NCBI GenBank assembly: GCA_031259095.1
Contig: JAIRLW010000179.1
Coordinates: 1-9,009, forward strand
Direction of reading: 5' to 3'
DNA length: 9,009 bases
Origin: Planctomycetaceae bacterium
GTDB lineage: Bacteria; Planctomycetota; Planctomycetia; Pirellulales; Thermoguttaceae
The notes under the pieces were generated by a model that did no database searches, was not told the origin of the DNA, and saw only the letters and a program-made list of their open reading frames with translations. Both the position numbers and the translations under genes were made by a program. Below, piece by piece: positions 1-5,915 of the stretch (within the stretch, counting starts at the first letter, position 1; the number at the start of each line of letters is the position of its first letter).

Positions 1-10
1 TTCGGCTTGC

Positions 11-90
11 GCCCTTTCAGGGCTTTATTTTCAAGGGAAATCATACGTAGGGCGATTGCCCTACGCTAATGCTGATTGCCCTTTCAGGGC
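11..90. repeat. REP-like hairpin cluster
   Basis: Two identical copies of GCCCTTTCAGGGC (5-bp arms GCCCT/AGGGC around TTC) lie at 11-23 and 78-90. Between them, at 46-65, is a perfect 8-bp-stem hairpin, CGTAGGGC-GATT-GCCCTACG. The same 13-mer occurs in opposite orientation between cysW and cysA at 2483-2495, with a one-base variant at 2540-2552, so this is a dispersed family. The form and intergenic placement resemble REP elements. No transposase of the REP-associated (TnpA-REP) kind is in the window. The function is unknown; mRNA stabilisation or transcription attenuation are possibilities. Confidence 0.7.
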
Positions 91-111
91 GAAATATTGT
101 ACAATATTTCG
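90..111. repeat. Perfect 22-bp AT-rich palindrome
   Basis: A perfect self-complementary sequence with half-site CGAAATATTGT is centred between bases 100 and 101. It begins at the last base of the second REP-like hairpin (78-90), so the two form one structured block. It has no loop, so it could be a dimeric protein-binding site or an extruding cruciform rather than an ordinary terminator. No gene is close enough within the window to assign it as an operator. Confidence 0.7.
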
Positions 112-262
112 GCTCGAAAGCTGAGCGTCTTTACTTGAAACTACAGAAACATTTGTTCGTAATATTTTAAATTAAAAAAATAAAAACCGAATTTTAAAGT
201 GTAATGAGTATATATTACGAAACAATCAGGAATTTTCAATCATGAATTGGAACTACGAAAGA

Positions 263-315
263 CATGAATTTTCACGAAAACGATTGTTCTAAAAATCTTT
301 TCGTGAAAATTCGTG
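263..315. repeat. 18-bp stem inverted repeat (TTTTCGTGAAAATTC type)
   Basis: The arm at 263-280 pairs with the arm at 298-315. The inner 15 bp (266-280 with 298-312) are perfect, and the outer 3 bp contain one mismatch. The loop is 17 nt. The right arm continues into further TTCGTG/TTTCATG-like units (311-324), so the element looks like a degenerate short tandem repeat folded back on itself. It lies about 190 bp beyond the cysH stop and may serve as a back-up transcription stop or mRNA 3'-end stabiliser. There is no clear U-tract. Confidence 0.6.
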
Positions 316-336
316 ATTTTCATGGTAAAAATAAAG

Positions 337-358
337 ATTAGCGTGTGTGGACGCTAAT
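337..358 (-). terminator. Candidate intrinsic terminator, minus strand
   Basis: On the minus strand ATTAGCGT and ACGCTAAT form a perfect 8-bp stem with a 6-nt loop. They are followed at once by the T-rich run CTTTATTTTTACC. This is the best rho-independent terminator shape downstream of cysH, about 145 nt past its stop codon. The stem is only half GC, so strength is uncertain. Confidence 0.5.
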
Positions 359-399
359 ATCGTTGTTCTTTTGCGAAATTAGTGGTAACACACCCTAGT

Positions 400-446
400 G
401 TCCCTTTCGTCCCTATCGTCCCTAAATGTCTCTAAATGTTCCTAAA
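400..446. repeat. Five tandem GTCCCTAA-like units
   Basis: Five consecutive 9-10-bp units can be read: GTCCCTTTC (400-408), GTCCCTATC (409-417), GTCCCTAAAT (418-427), GTCTCTAAAT (428-437) and GTTCCTAAA (438-446), followed by GTAAA. The order of units and the trailing CCTAAA-GTAAA match the left arm and loop of the large inverted repeat at 6781-6869. This copy lacks the complementary right arm. It is best described as a degenerate or half copy of that dispersed element. Confidence 0.7.
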
Positions 447-474
447 GTAAACAATGAGATAAGAATCCTTCAAT

Positions 475-499
475 AAAAAAACTCGATGTTTTGATTGAG
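475..499 (-). terminator. Weak terminator-like structure just after cysH
   Basis: Immediately past the cysH stop, the minus strand carries CTCAAT-caaaac-ATCGAG (6-bp stem with one A/C mismatch) followed by seven T residues (475-481). The U-tract is good but the stem is short and imperfect, so this is at best a leaky terminator. A stronger hairpin lies at 337-358. Confidence 0.3.
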
Positions 500-500
500 A

Positions 501-1250
501 TTAGAGTTGTGCGGTGGTTAATGATTCGTTGACTTGGTGGAGACCGCATTCTGTTTTGAGTTGTCCCGACCAACGACCGGCGCGTTCGTCCTCATCCGGT
601 AATGTCGGACGTGTACACGGCGCACAACCAATACTTTTGTAACCGCGATCATAAAGAATATTGTATGGAATAGATTCCGTAATAATTTTGTTCCAAACAT
701 CTTTGTTCGTCCATAAAGCAAGCGGCGCAATCTTGACAAGACCGAAACGCGAATCCCAACCAACCACCGGCGTGTTGATGCGGGTTGGTCCCTGATCACG
801 GCGAATACCGGAAATCCATGCGTCATACTCCGGTGCAATCAATTCCAAAACACTAATCTTTCGATCATAACAACAACGATCCGAATCAATCCGGTATAAC
901 GCACCGCCATGCATCGTCTCATATTCCTCTATAGAAAATTTAGGAGAACGCCGAACAATTTCAATACCGTATCGTTTACTAATACGTTCCAAAAGTTCCA
1001 GCGTTTCAGGAAATTGATAACCGGTATCAAGATTAAAAACAGGAATTTTCGTTTCAATACGGGCAAGAATCGAAAGAATCACACAACCGCTGCTGCCAAG
1101 CGCCGTTCCCATCGTCAACTTCGGCGCATAAGCCGCAACCGCCCAACGAATAATTGTTTCAGGATCACTGCCTTCGAGTTTTTCGTTCCAATAACGAATT
1201 GATTCCGTTTGTTCAGGTGTTGCCTGTTTCGGTTGAAATGTTACGCTCAT
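501..1250 (-). CDS. cysH: Adenylyl-sulfate (APS) reductase, [4Fe-4S] type
   Basis: This enzyme reduces activated sulfate (APS, possibly also PAPS) to sulfite with thioredoxin-type electrons, the committed step of assimilatory sulfate reduction in the cytoplasm. The protein is 249 residues, normal for the family. Visible landmarks are the PP-loop-like TALGSSGCVIL (about 49-59), NLDTGYQFPET (73-83), Cys126-Cys127 in DRCCYDRK, Cys209 and Cys212 in GCAPCTR, ERAGRW (222-227) and the C-terminal KTECGLH with catalytic Cys235. The CC...CxxC set binds a [4Fe-4S] cluster and marks the APS-reductase branch; E. coli-type PAPS reductases lack it. Strict APS preference is inferred, since some cluster-bearing enzymes accept both substrates. 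The gene starts 33 bp after cysA, so the two are probably co-transcribed. No Shine-Dalgarno sequence precedes the ATG at 1250. Confidence 0.95.
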   Translation of the reverse strand: MSVTFQPKQATPEQTESIRYWNEKLEGSDPETIIRWAVAAYAPKLTMGTALGSSGCVILSILARIETKIPVFNLDTGYQFPETLELLERISKRYGIEIVRRSPKFSIEEYETMHGGALYRIDSDRCCYDRKISVLELIAPEYDAWISGIRRDQGPTRINTPVVGWDSRFGLVKIAPLALWTNKDVWNKIITESIPYNILYDRGYKSIGCAPCTRPTLPDEDERAGRWSGQLKTECGLHQVNESLTTAQL

Positions 1251-1283
1251 AGTTCGATCTCAAACAATAAACTCTATCCTTGT

Positions 1284-2333
1284 TCAAATACTGTAATCTT
1301 CTTCAAAAACAACGGTTTTTTTAGGAACAACAAACACCGTGTCGGTAACTCCAAACTGATATTGCAAGTATTTTTCGTGCGACATTTCAACGAAAATTTC
1401 TTTGTTGTTTCGGTTTGTCAGTTCAATTTTCGCAATCGAACCGGCTAATTGAACACGGCGGACTGTTGCAGGAAATCCGGCTCCGTCAGGATCATTCGGT
1501 AAAAGTTCAATTTCGTGCGGACGTACAAAAAATTGCGTCTGCTTGCCTTCCAACGGCGTATCAAAAATAACTTGACCGGAAACTACTCGTCCATGAAACA
1601 AATTGACGCTGCCCAAAAAATCCATCACAAACGCATTTTTCGGATGATGAAAAACATCCGCCGGCGTTCCGTCTTGTTCGATTTGCCCCTGATTCATCAC
1701 AATCACCCGATCCGCCAACTCCAACGCTTCTTCCTGATCATGCGTTACAAAAACGCTCGTCAATTTAATTTCGTCATGCAAACGCCGCAGCCAACGCCGG
1801 AGATTTTGCCGAACTCTCGCATCCAATGCGCCGAACGGTTCGTCGAGTAACAAAAATTTCGGTTCAATCGCCAACGCCCGCGCCAACGCAACTCGTTGAC
1901 GTTGACCGCCGGAAAGTTGATCAGGATAACGGTTTTCCAAACCATCAAGCTGTATCAAATGAATCAACTCCAAAACCCGATTACGAATTTCCGTGCGGGA
2001 AAGACGATTGCTGCCGCGCCGAACACGAAGACCAAATGCAATGTTGTCAAAAACCTTCAAATGACGGAATAAAGCGTAATGTTGAAACACAAATCCTACT
2101 TTTCGTTCAGCAACCCGATTCCCGACAACACTTTTATCTTGAAACAAAATATCGGCGTTCTGATTCGGTTCAAATTCTTCAAGACCGGCAATAATCCGTA
2201 ACAATGTTGTCTTGCCGGAACCGGAAGGACCAAGCAATGCAACCAGTTCGCCATCGGGAATTTTTAAACTCACATTGTTCAACGCCGTGAACTTGCCGAA
2301 CCGTTTTGTGATGTTTTTGACTTCAATACTCAT
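1284..2333 (-). CDS. cysA: Sulfate/thiosulfate ABC transporter ATP-binding subunit
   Basis: This is the cytoplasmic ATPase that drives sulfate (and probably thiosulfate) import through CysT/CysW. All ABC motifs are intact in its 349 residues: Walker A GPSGSGKT (35-42), Q-loop Gln84, signature [16 protein letters not shown] (140-155), Walker B LLLDEP with Asp164/Glu165, the D-loop GALD (168-171) and the switch His198 in [13 protein letters not shown]-terminal region of about 110 residues (from about 240) with FVRPHEIEL is the TOBE-type regulatory domain usual in CysA. A 324-bp repeat-filled gap separates it from cysW, although the three transporter genes are usually packed tightly. No Shine-Dalgarno sequence is seen. 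A TATAAT at 2341-2346 ends only 7 bp before the start codon, so a separate, near-leaderless transcript of cysA-cysH is conceivable. Confidence 0.95.
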   Translation of the reverse strand: MSIEVKNITKRFGKFTALNNVSLKIPDGELVALLGPSGSGKTTLLRIIAGLEEFEPNQNADILFQDKSVVGNRVAERKVGFVFQHYALFRHLKVFDNIAFGLRVRRGSNRLSRTEIRNRVLELIHLIQLDGLENRYPDQLSGGQRQRVALARALAIEPKFLLLDEPFGALDARVRQNLRRWLRRLHDEIKLTSVFVTHDQEEALELADRVIVMNQGQIEQDGTPADVFHHPKNAFVMDFLGSVNLFHGRVVSGQVIFDTPLEGKQTQFFVRPHEIELLPNDPDGAGFPATVRRVQLAGSIAKIELTNRNNKEIFVEMSHEKYLQYQFGVTDTVFVVPKKTVVFEEDYSI

Positions 2334-2340
2334 GTCAGTG

Positions 2341-2346
2341 ATTATA
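2341..2346 (-). promoter_or_regulatory. Possible -10 element before cysA
   Basis: The minus strand reads TATAAT here, a perfect -10 hexamer, 7 bp upstream of the cysA ATG. No convincing -35 sequence lies 16-18 bp further upstream. If used, transcription would begin at about the start codon and give a leaderless mRNA, which fits the lack of a Shine-Dalgarno sequence. In AT-rich DNA such a hexamer can occur by chance. Confidence 0.2.
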
Positions 2347-2439
2347 AGGATAAATTAGGATAAATGATTATTCTGTTGTAATAGATAAGCGGAATTTTTG
2401 TTTTTTACCTTAGCCCCGATAGGGGCGTTAGGATTATAG

Positions 2440-2458
2440 CCCGCCCCAACGGGGCGGG
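2440..2458. repeat. GC-rich 8-bp-stem hairpin
   Basis: CCCGCCCC pairs perfectly with GGGGCGGG around an AAC loop. It is the strongest hairpin in the cysW-cysA gap. On the plus strand it is followed by TTTAAGTTTT, but the flanking genes are on the minus strand, where no U-tract follows. In the cysW-cysA transcript it would therefore act as a pause or stability element rather than a classical terminator. Confidence 0.55.
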
Positions 2459-2482
2459 TTTAAGTTTTCCTCCCAACTTAAT

Positions 2483-2552
2483 GCCCTGAAAGGGCAACGG
2501 GAATAGGATTAAATGACGAACCGTTTAAAATTTCCTATCGCCCTTTCATGGC
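2483..2552. repeat. REP-like 13-mers, second cluster
   Basis: GCCCTGAAAGGGC at 2483-2495 is the exact reverse complement of the copies at 11-23 and 78-90. A variant, GCCCTTTCATGGC, at 2540-2552 differs at one base that weakens the stem. The orientations are opposed, so the two copies can also pair with each other. Confidence 0.6.
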
Positions 2553-2622
2553 TGCTATTGTTGTTACCTAAAAAATTCCGCTGATATATTACGGCAAATG
2601 ATTCTTTTGTTTCATTTTTATC

Positions 2623-2658
2623 AATGATTTTTATTTGTATAATGATTTTTGGTTGTAT
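2623..2658. repeat. 18-bp tandem duplication at the cysW 3' end
   Basis: AATGATTTTTATTTGTAT (2623-2640) is directly followed by AATGATTTTTGGTTGTAT (2641-2658), with two mismatches in 18. The second copy overlaps the last base of the cysW stop codon. Weaker relatives lie at 2363-2380 and 2597-2614, on either side of the MITE-like element. Confidence 0.6.
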
Positions 2659-3500
2659 TATGAATTATCTATCATTCTTTCGCGTTTCACTTTCCATTCG
2701 ACGATAGTTTTGGCAATCAGTGTTACAAGAGCGAGAGCGGCGAGTAAGGTTGCAATGGAAAATGCCCCGACAGCATCGTAACCGTTGTGAAGTGTTTCAA
2801 TATAAAGCGGCATCGTATTTGTTTCACCGCGAATATGTCCCGACACAACACTAACCGCTCCAAACTCGCCCATCGCACGGGCATTGCAAAGAATCACTCC
2901 ATAAAGCAATCCCCATTTAATGTTCGGTAACGTTATCTTCCAAAAAATATCCCAACCGTTTGCACCAAGCGATACGGCGGCTTCCTCTTCCGATGTTCCT
3001 TGTTCCTGCATCAACGGAATCAATTCCCGTGCAACAAACGGAAACGTAACAAAAACAGTTGCCAGTACAATTCCCGGAACCGCAAAAATAATTTTAATGT
3101 TATGGTCAATCAACCAACCGCCTAATGCTGTTTGTCTGCCGAAGGCGAGAACAAAAATTAAACCGGCAATCACCGGCGACACCGCAAACGGTAAATCAAT
3201 GAGTGTTATCAATATGTTTTTGCCCCAAAATTCAAACTTGGCAATACACCACGCCGCCACAACTCCAAATACAACATTCATAGGAACCGCAATTGCTGCG
3301 GTGAGAAGTGTTAGCCGGATTGATGACCACGCATAAGGGTCTTTGAAACTGGCACAATAACTCTCCACCCCTTTTCGAAACGCTTCCATAAAAACCGCCG
3401 CCAACGGCAACACAAGGAACAATGTCAGGAAGGACAGGCTAATAATGATAAATATCACCGGAATAATCCGGTCTTTCCAGTTTATTGAAATATTTTTCAT
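2658..3500 (-). CDS. cysW: Sulfate ABC transporter permease subunit CysW
   Basis: This inner-membrane subunit forms the sulfate channel with CysT. The protein is 280 residues, close to the usual CysW length, with a membrane segment near the N terminus (about 12-35) and several more up to about 265. The cytoplasmic EAA loop that docks on CysA is clear at 171-192 ([10 protein letters not shown]...ITLP). The C-terminal stretch [20 protein letters not shown] (228-247) is typical of CysW and separates it from CysT. It follows cysT by 138 bp. No Shine-Dalgarno sequence precedes the ATG at 3500; that start is chosen because it immediately precedes the first hydrophobic segment as in the family. Confidence 0.93.
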   Translation of the reverse strand: MKNISINWKDRIIPVIFIIISLSFLTLFLVLPLAAVFMEAFRKGVESYCASFKDPYAWSSIRLTLLTAAIAVPMNVVFGVVAAWCIAKFEFWGKNILITLIDLPFAVSPVIAGLIFVLAFGRQTALGGWLIDHNIKIIFAVPGIVLATVFVTFPFVARELIPLMQEQGTSEEEAAVSLGANGWDIFWKITLPNIKWGLLYGVILCNARAMGEFGAVSVVSGHIRGETNTMPLYIETLHNGYDAVGAFSIATLLAALALVTLIAKTIVEWKVKRERMIDNS

Positions 3501-3607
3501 GGTTTTGCGGTTTAGGATGTGTGGTTTGGGACACGAGCGGATTTTTGAAACTTGAGGATTGTAATTCGTCTGCGGCGCAAATCACAACATTCCAAATCTC
3601 AAATTCC

Positions 3608-3638
3608 CAATCATCAATCATCAATCGTCAATCATCAA
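3608..3638. repeat. Heptanucleotide tandem repeat CAATCAT
   Basis: Four consecutive 7-bp units, CAATCAT, CAATCAT, CAATCGT and CAATCAT (3608-3635), plus a partial fifth, abut the cysT stop codon. The number of units could vary by slippage, changing cysT-cysW spacing without affecting either protein. The remainder of the 138-bp spacer shows nothing recognisable. Confidence 0.65.
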
Positions 3639-4460
3639 TTAGCCATTAGCCATTCGTCTGGCGTACCATTGGGACAGGTTAATAAAAAACATGAGAACAA
3701 ACGACGCAACAAGCATCACAACAGCAATCGCCGTGGCTCCAACATAATCGTACTGTTCTAATTTCATTACAATTAACAAGGGCGTGATTTCCGTTTTCAT
3801 CGGCAGGTTGCCGGAAATAAAAACAACGGAACCGTATTCGCCAAGCGCTCTTGCAAACGCCAACGTAAAACCGGTCATCAACGCCGGAAGCACCGACGGC
3901 ACAATAACGTACCAAAAAGTTTGGAATTTTGTTGCGCCGAGCGAGGCGGCGGCTTCTTCGACTTCCTTGTCAAGGTCTTCCAAAGTCGGCTGCAATGTCC
4001 GTACAACAAAAGGAAGACCAATAAATATCAATGCAACCAATACTCCAAGCGGTGCGTAGGCGATTTTAATTCCAAACGGAGCCAAGACGCCGCCCACCCA
4101 ACCGTTTTTGGCACAAATTGCCGTCAACGCAATTCCTGAAACAGCCGTCGGTAACGCAAACGGCATGTCCACGATGGCGTCCATGAACCGTTTGCCCGGA
4201 AATTTATATCGAACCAATGTCCATGCAACAATAAAACCAAACACAGCATTGATCAAAGCGGCAAGAAATGATGCGCCGAAAGACAGTCTATAGGAAAGCA
4301 TGACCTGTTTCGATGTAACCGCTTTAATAAACTCCCCAAAACTCATTGATGTTGTATTCAACACGAGCAGCGAAAGCGGCAACAACACGATCAAGCCAAG
4401 ATAAGCCAACGTGATACCGAATGTCAGACCAAATCCCGGTAAAACACTGTGTTTTTTCAT
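3639..4460 (-). CDS. cysT: Sulfate ABC transporter permease subunit CysT (CysU)
   Basis: This is the second channel-forming subunit of the sulfate importer, in the inner membrane with CysW. The protein has 273 residues, the expected length, and begins with a hydrophobic segment (about 10-34). The EAA motif at 167-188 (VEEAAASLGA...YVIVP) is the ATPase-docking loop. FARALGEYGSVVFISGNLP (202-220) followed by KTEITPLLIV (222-231) is characteristic of CysT/CysU. It lies 126 bp after the sulfate-binding protein gene, and a strong stem-loop occupies that gap. The start at 4460 has only a weak purine run (AAAAAAGAT) upstream. Confidence 0.94.
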   Translation of the reverse strand: MKKHSVLPGFGLTFGITLAYLGLIVLLPLSLLVLNTTSMSFGEFIKAVTSKQVMLSYRLSFGASFLAALINAVFGFIVAWTLVRYKFPGKRFMDAIVDMPFALPTAVSGIALTAICAKNGWVGGVLAPFGIKIAYAPLGVLVALIFIGLPFVVRTLQPTLEDLDKEVEEAAASLGATKFQTFWYVIVPSVLPALMTGFTLAFARALGEYGSVVFISGNLPMKTEITPLLIVMKLEQYDYVGATAIAVVMLVASFVLMFFINLSQWYARRMANG

Positions 4461-4514
4461 TACAGTAATCTTTTTTGTTTGACGTTGTTGTTACAGTTTC
4501 GGCGGCAGGGAAAT

Positions 4515-4569
4515 GTGAAAGTCCGGTAATTAATTACATAATAAAAGTAAAGTCTTACCGAACTTTCAC
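4515..4569 (-). terminator. Stem-loop between binding-protein gene and cysT
   Basis: The arm 4515-4529 pairs with 4555-4569 over 15 bp with a single mismatch, enclosing a 25-nt AT-rich loop. It starts 18 bp after the binding-protein stop codon. On the minus strand no T-run follows, so it looks like an attenuator or a 3'-end stabiliser rather than a full stop. A hairpin at this position would allow the periplasmic binding protein to be made in excess over the permeases, as is known for other binding-protein operons such as malE-malF. Confidence 0.6.
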
Positions 4570-4586
4570 GGACGATGGATCACAAG

Positions 4587-5642
4587 TTATTTTGTTGAAA
4601 ACCGGTCGTAAACTCCGCCGTCTTCAAAATGTTCTTTTTGGGCTTTTTGCCAGCCGCCAAACACTTCGTCAATCGTGAACAATTCCACTTTGATAAAATT
4701 CTTTGAATATTTTTCCAAAATTTCCTTGTCGCGCGGTCGATAAAAATGTTTCGCAACAATTTCCTGACCTTCTTTACTGTACAGATATTTTAGATACGCT
4801 TCGGCAATTTTGCGTGTTCCGCGTTTGTCCACCACTTTGTCAATAATGGTTACAGGCGGTTCCGCCAAAATACTAATCGGCGGAACAACAATATCGAATT
4901 TATCCGCACCGTATTCTCTGATGGCAAGAACCGCTTCATTTTCCCAACCGAGAAGAACATCGCCGATTTCCCGCTGCACAAAAGCCAACGTCGAACCGCG
5001 TGCACCGGAATCAAGCGATTCAACATGTTTATACACTTCAATCGTGTAAGCCAACGCTTTTTTCTGAGCCGCTTCAACTTCTTTGGCAAATTGGGGATCA
5101 TGAAGTTTTTTCAGATCGCCCAGTTCTTTTTTCAAAATGTAACCCCAACCGGCAAGATAACTCCAACGGGCAACTCCCGACGTTTTCGGATTCGCGGCAA
5201 CCAAGCCGACTCCCGGTTTAATCAAATCATCCCATGTCTTAATATTTTTGGGATTTCCTTTTCGTACCAAAAATACGACCGTCGAAGTATATGGCGTACT
5301 GTTGTCGGGCAACCGTTTTTGCCAGTCCGCCGGTAACAGTTTTGCCTTTTCCGCAATACTGTCAATGTCATAAGCCAACGCCAATGTAACAACATCAGCG
5401 TCAACACCGTCAATCACCGCCCGCGCCTGTTTACTGCTGCCGCCGTGCGTTGGTGTTACATTAACGGTGTCGCCGGTTAAGGCTTTGTAGTGGTCTTTGA
5501 ACGCTTCGTTGAACTCTTTGTAAAGTTCCCGCGTCGGGTCGTAAGACACATTGATTAGTTTGTAATCAGCCGCGTAAAGCGTTGCGGAAAAAAACGCAAG
5601 CAATACGGCTAAAAACAATACGGCTAAATCTCTTTTCATCAT
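4587..5642 (-). CDS. sbp: Periplasmic sulfate-binding protein
   Basis: This protein captures sulfate in the periplasm and delivers it to CysT/CysW. The 351-residue precursor begins with a signal peptide: basic MMKR, hydrophobic core 6-20 and probable cleavage after LYA (24/25). Family landmarks are NVSYDPTRELY (31-41), the anion-binding loop THGGSSKQARAV (65-76), NPKTSGVARW (151-160), SGARG (212-216), GWENEA (232-237) and the C-terminal GGWQKAQKEHFEDGG (329-343). The usual HGGSGKQ has Ser for Gly. It could also bind thiosulfate (CysP-like); sequence alone does not decide. This is the only gene in the block with a clear Shine-Dalgarno, AAGGAG, 4-5 nt before the ATG at 5642. A second ATG at 5639 directly follows and has the more usual spacing, so either may be used. 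Confidence 0.95.
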   Translation of the reverse strand: MMKRDLAVLFLAVLLAFFSATLYAADYKLINVSYDPTRELYKEFNEAFKDHYKALTGDTVNVTPTHGGSSKQARAVIDGVDADVVTLALAYDIDSIAEKAKLLPADWQKRLPDNSTPYTSTVVFLVRKGNPKNIKTWDDLIKPGVGLVAANPKTSGVARWSYLAGWGYILKKELGDLKKLHDPQFAKEVEAAQKKALAYTIEVYKHVESLDSGARGSTLAFVQREIGDVLLGWENEAVLAIREYGADKFDIVVPPISILAEPPVTIIDKVVDKRGTRKIAEAYLKYLYSKEGQEIVAKHFYRPRDKEILEKYSKNFIKVELFTIDEVFGGWQKAQKEHFEDGGVYDRFSTK

Positions 5643-5701
5643 TTTCTCCTTGAAATACTTTGTGGTTTTGTAAACGTTTGAGGTAAAATCCTCGACTGCC
5701 T

Positions 5702-5730
5702 AGTATAATGCAAAGTACATGCCAATCCAA
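5702..5730 (-). promoter_or_regulatory. Alternative sigma-70-like promoter for sbp
   Basis: TTGGAT (5725-5730) and TATACT (5702-5707) on the minus strand are separated by exactly 17 bp, four and five of six bases matching the -35 and -10 consensus. It overlaps the sigma-54-like site almost completely, so at most one of the two readings is likely to be the main promoter. Confidence 0.4.
5709..5725 (-). promoter_or_regulatory. Candidate sigma-54 (-24/-12) promoter for sbp
   Basis: The minus strand reads TTGGCATGTACTTTGCA. It fits the sigma-54 consensus YTGGCACGRNNNTTGCW with the invariant GG and GC exactly 10 bases apart and only two deviations. Predicted transcription would start near 5698, giving an untranslated leader of about 55 nt before the sbp ATG. 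Sigma-54 promoters need an enhancer-binding activator. The tandem repeat at 5788-5811 lies at about -90 to -113, the distance where such activators bind. A sigma-70-like reading of the same DNA is also possible. Confidence 0.5.
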
Positions 5731-5787
5731 TATTTTTTTCCTTTTACCGACTCAAATGGTTCAACGGTTCTATGATTTTTTCAATAT

Positions 5788-5811
5788 ATTCTGCATGATA
5801 TTCCGCATGTT
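5788..5811. promoter_or_regulatory. Tandem 12-bp repeat upstream of sbp
   Basis: ATTCTGCATGAT (5788-5799) is followed immediately by ATTCCGCATGTT (5800-5811), with nine or ten of twelve positions conserved and both carrying GCATG. It sits about 90-113 bp upstream of the predicted sbp transcription start, suitable for an upstream activator site. The regulator is unknown. Confidence 0.35.
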
Positions 5812-5850
5812 AAAAAATATGATGATTCGTTTAAGTAAAAAAATTAGAGA

Positions 5851-5890
5851 CGGCTTTATACCTGTTTATACCCGTTTATACCCGTGATAT
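5851..5890. repeat. Iterated 10-bp repeat CCCGTTTATA
   Basis: Four adjoining decamers, CGGCTTTATA, CCTGTTTATA, CCCGTTTATA and CCCGTGATAT, follow in exact register. A 10-bp period places each unit on the same face of the helix. The array lies between the sirohaem-protein stop codon and the sbp promoter region and runs into the hairpin at 5882-5915. It may be a cooperative protein-binding site or simply a repeat expansion. Confidence 0.55.
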
Positions 5891-5915
5891 TTGGCGGAAC
5901 TATGAAATATCACGG
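5882..5915 (-). terminator. Hairpin across the stop codon of the sirohaem-protein gene
   Basis: CCGTGATATTT (5882-5892) and AAATATCACGG (5905-5915) form a perfect 11-bp stem with a 12-nt loop, and the stop codon at 5910-5912 lies inside one arm. No U-tract follows on the minus strand. It could stabilise the 3' end or limit read-through into sbp; a classical intrinsic terminator is unlikely. Confidence 0.5.

Larger units (their letters stand above)
1..500. other. Gene-free region downstream of cysH
   Basis: I see no supportable gene in these 500 bases on either strand. The stretch holds two copies of a REP-like hairpin, an 8-bp-stem hairpin, a perfect 22-bp palindrome, a long inverted repeat of AATTTTCACGAAAA type, two terminator-like structures for transcripts leaving cysH, and five tandem GTCCCTAA-like units. 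Each is listed separately. The part from about 120 to 262 is AT-rich with nothing recognisable. This looks like the end of the cysH transcription unit followed by repeat-rich spacer. Confidence 0.7.
2378..2592. mobile_element. MITE-like element with inverted ends
   Basis: The segment begins at 2378-2399 and ends at 2571-2592 with inverted copies of the same 22-bp sequence, with 20 of 22 positions identical and core GTAATAnATnAGCGGAAT. Inside there is no reading frame, only hairpins: GCCCC-GATA-GGGGC (2413-2426), CCCGCCCC-AAC-GGGGCGGG (2440-2458), GCCCT-GAA-AGGGC (2483-2495) and a decayed copy (2540-2552). Imperfect direct repeats starting AATGATT flank it (2363 and 2597). Small size, inverted ends and no coding capacity match a non-autonomous transposable element. 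The flanking repeats do not abut the ends cleanly, so target-site duplication is not proven. No transposase is in the window. Confidence 0.4.
2334..2657. other. Repeat-filled spacer between cysA and cysW
   Basis: There is no gene in this 324-bp gap. From left to right it holds a tandem AGGATAAATT/AGGATAAATG (2348-2367), a MITE-like segment with inverted ends (2378-2592) that encloses four or five GC-rich hairpins, and an 18-bp tandem duplication against the cysW stop (2623-2658). The gap interrupts what is otherwise a compact transporter operon. Confidence 0.75.

Noticed and set aside
400..446. Possible CRISPR array
   Set aside because: The units are 9-10 bp, directly adjacent and degenerate, with no unique spacers of about 30 bp and no cas genes.
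2348..2367. Tandem AGGATAAATT/AGGATAAATG as a cysA operator
   Set aside because: Only two AT-rich 10-bp units with no dyad and no second occurrence; too weak to call a regulatory site.
2440..2458. Intrinsic terminator for the cysW transcript
   Set aside because: On the minus strand, in which cysW is read, the GC-rich hairpin is not followed by a U-tract. The T-rich run lies on the plus-strand side, where there is no gene to terminate.
3439..3624. 61-codon minus-strand frame overlapping the start of cysW
   Set aside because: No start signal, no recognisable product, and it runs through low-complexity spacer into the well-supported cysW N terminus in another frame.
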